From assembly GCA_026874595.1 (NCBI GenBank), contig CM049308.1, positions 52,897,624-52,961,623 of the forward strand: a DNA stretch of 64,000 nt, read 5' to 3'. Both the position numbers and the translations under genes were made by a program. Origin of the DNA: Sipunculus nudus (Eukaryota > Annelida > Sipuncula > Golfingiida > Sipunculidae). Below the pieces are notes generated by a model that worked only from the letters and a program-made list of their open reading frames with translations, had not been told where the DNA came from and ran no database searches. Every line of letters starts with the position of its first letter. Position 1 is the first letter of the stretch. Of this stretch, positions 61,436 to 64,000 are shown piece after piece.

Positions 61436-64000
61436 GAAAGAAAAAAAATGTTTCATTTTATTATGATAAAGGATGAATGACAAGGTGGAGGGCCGGATAC
61501 ACATTTCGTCAATCTCATTTAATTGCAATGAAAATACTAGGTATTATTTATATTTTTAATCCTAAAAATTTGCTATCGCTGTTTTGAATATAATGTATTC
61601 AAAGTACATGTATACACCTGAGCAATGTATAAGATTTTTACAAATGATTCGTAATTATTGATAAATTAAAAATGAGCTATTTTATATATGAATATTTCAA
61701 CAACAATGTATCTTTACTAAAAATTTTATATCAAGTCCATTCATCCTTTGTTAAATCCGGAACTTTTACAAAGTAACTTTATGTATTTATACAATTTCGG
61801 ACCATACCCGTGTAAATAAACCTTTTTCATTTTTCTGAACTCTAAATATTTGATTGAAGTAAAAAAAAAAATTAAAAAAAACTGTTATTATGGTCTTTTG
61901 ACACAGTTTATTGACCATTGATGAATCAGCTACCATTTGTGGAATGCTCCATAGAAATATGGCAATACTGCGACAAAATGAACTCTTTTTTGTTCATCAT
62001 TTGATATCTTCCAACGGCAAATTTTTAACTTTGTCCCCGCAGTGATCAGATAATTTGTTGCTGAGGTATTCTCATTCACCTTAGCTGAAGTTTCACTCAT
62101 TTGTTCAAAGTAAATATTTTTTTTTTCGTTTTCCTAATCTGTGCAGCTGAAACAACCGGTTATTTTGTGCATTTACGGCAGCCAACCTTCATCTTCAAAG
62201 CTGGTCTATGAGCCCGCTGCTTCACACCCATAGAAAGCCCAACTTCAACTAGATACATCGACATTTTAGACCAATGAAAATCTGATATTAAACGAACTGT
62301 TACTGAGGGCTCGTAATTTTAATGGTCTACATGTATTAATGTTAGGGCCATTATTACATAAACTAAGAAGCTCCGTTATCAAAATGCCAAACATGTAGTT
62401 CTTAAATCACTGGCAAAAAAGATAAGTAGTTTTTACGAGTGCGTAAAATAGGAAATGTATTACTCAGTATGGGCTGGCAAGAATTATATCCCTATGGGAA
62501 ATGTGACTCCAGAAAACACCTAACTTTTGACATTAGGTTCTAACATTTTACACTGCGAGTCCCTTGTGGTCGATAAATCTATCAGGTTATCACTTTTTCA
62601 GAAGCTTCTTTTCTTTCACAGCATATCTTGGCGCTTAAATCGCCACATCTATGTACGTTCTGTTCTTTATAAGATCTTCCAAAGGGTGCAAACCTCTATT
62701 TCTTAATATGACCATGACTTATGGAAATTTTATTTTTTTGTCCGTCTCCTTTGCTATGTAGACTTATAACTTTTATACATCATTAACTTTCATTTGACGA
62801 CTGTATTCTTATCTACGGGATTTAAATTGCATTTAGCTTTGGAATTCGTAAAATTTGTTCACACATTTTCATTTTTGTACCTCTCTGTGTATAAATGGTA
62901 TATGTAAATGACCTGTCAACTGGCTTTATCACATTATTTTAGGATGTATGGCGGCGTTTCGATAATAAGGAATCTTGAATTAAAAATTAAAAAAACCTAA
63001 ATTGCGGATAATTGAACCATTTCTTTGAATACCTAAGAATAAGTTTTTTATTCTGCAAATGGCCCCTGCAATTCGACATTTGTACCCTCGCTTCCAAATA
63101 ATACTATACATGTATATAAAGAAAAATAAATATGTACATGTATTAACAGAAAATTTGATTAACTACAAACAAATATTTACATGTTCAAATGTGAAAATGT
63201 AGGGGGGTTGGCAGAATAATATCTCTCTCCCTTCCAGTATTTATATTAGGACATGCGGTAGCCCTCTCTGCACTGAAAAAAAAACGTAAAAAAGTGTGTC
63301 TGTTGAAAGGAAAACATTTTATTACATTTGAACCTTTATTCAACAAGTTATTAACAGTGATGTTTGCTGTCGAAATGTTGTACTTGCACGTTTTTGTTTG
63401 CTCCACGATAGTCCGGCATATGGAATCACCAGGTACCCGTAGCCTGTAGAATCAGTGAACACACTAATTTTGAACCAACCAACCAAAGAAGATCATGAGT
63501 TATTGTCCCTTCAATGTGTCTCTTCAATGTAATTTATTAAGGTAAATCAGAGAAGCCGAGTAACCGTATCTGATTGTGGTAAATATAGTTTATATATATG
63601 GTTTTTAATGTAAGGAGTTTATATAATGAAGATTCAGTATAACCAAACCGTGAAGCATAGGTCTATAGGAAATAAAAAAAGTTATATAAAGTTAAGTAAT
63701 AAATGAATATTTTGTTCTCTGATTTTCATCTTATCTGCTCACAGCAAAATGTGCAAGGTAAGTTGGTACAGCGCAAATGTGCTTATCAAATTGGTCTTGG
63801 TTGCCAGGCAACTCACATTATAAATCTCTGTTTCTCGGTTAAGGCTGAGTAGATGGTTAATGTTTTTTTTATAAATATTTTAATTAAATAAAGCTCTAAC
63901 ATTCGCACTCAGCTACAGGCGATTTTATTTAATACAGTAAGAGGTGTTGATGAAAACTGGAAGTGGAAGACTTTGTTATTAAAACACACTGAAGTACCGA

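Larger units (their letters stand above)
44423..64000. other. Gene-poor right flank
   Basis: After ZNRD2 I found no recognisable exon in nearly 20 kb, apart from the repeats listed separately. Stretches such as 47.5-49.5, 57.3-58.0, 58.1-59.5 and 61.5-64.0 kb are AT-rich with short, unconserved open frames. Exons of a gene with long introns could be missed by eye. Confidence 0.55.

Overview
The window is from an animal nuclear genome. Genes carry GT-AG introns, intergenic DNA is AT-rich with many (AT)n tracts, and the non-coding space is full of short inverted-repeat elements and tandem repeats. A lophotrochozoan, most likely a mollusc, is my best guess, from the multicopy ZNFX1-like genes and the repeat style. 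This is an inference; I could not test it.

Left part (1-20.5 kb, minus strand): two tandem, same-orientation homologues of ZNFX1 (NFX1-type zinc finger-containing protein 1), a UPF1-like SF1 helicase used in RNA-based immunity and small-RNA biology. ZNFX1-A (159-5,601) is one long intact coding exon that runs off the left edge: its last zinc finger is cut by a splice donor. ZNFX1-B (15,013-20,503) has the same gene structure, with an intron ending exactly 5 nt before the ATG, as in A. B is divergent and damaged. Its Walker A motif ends GK-Ala instead of GK-Thr, there is an in-frame TAA inside the zinc-finger array, a second in-frame stop follows the RING-like segment, and the C-terminus is missing. 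B also has two copies of the N-terminal helical module and a 49-residue tandem duplication in its acidic insert.

Middle part (26.1-44.4 kb, plus strand): a four-exon ZNRD2 (SSSCA1/p27) gene encoding 265 aa, with all splice junctions readable. Its 10.4-kb intron 2 contains a same-strand, multi-exon hAT-transposase-derived gene of the ZNF862-like type (29.85-38.93 kb). Splice sites and phases of that gene are preserved, but the reading frame is broken at least six times. Its own large intron holds a stack of inverted-repeat elements, one inserted into another.

Right part (44.4-64 kb): no gene that I recognise. It holds a 145-bp satellite (46.5-47.5 kb), a near-perfect foldback palindrome (52.94-53.06 kb), an inverted second copy of the element seen at 31.4-32.3 kb (56.1-57.2 kb), a long copy of the intronic repeat family (50.56-52.15 kb), a 15-bp minisatellite and several microsatellites. 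Intergenic regions 5.6-15.0 and 20.5-26.1 kb are similar repeat-bearing DNA.

The most notable material is the ZNFX1 pair, one intact and one with helicase and zinc-finger lesions, and the layered nest of genes and elements inside ZNRD2. I found no CRISPR array, rRNA or convincing tRNA.
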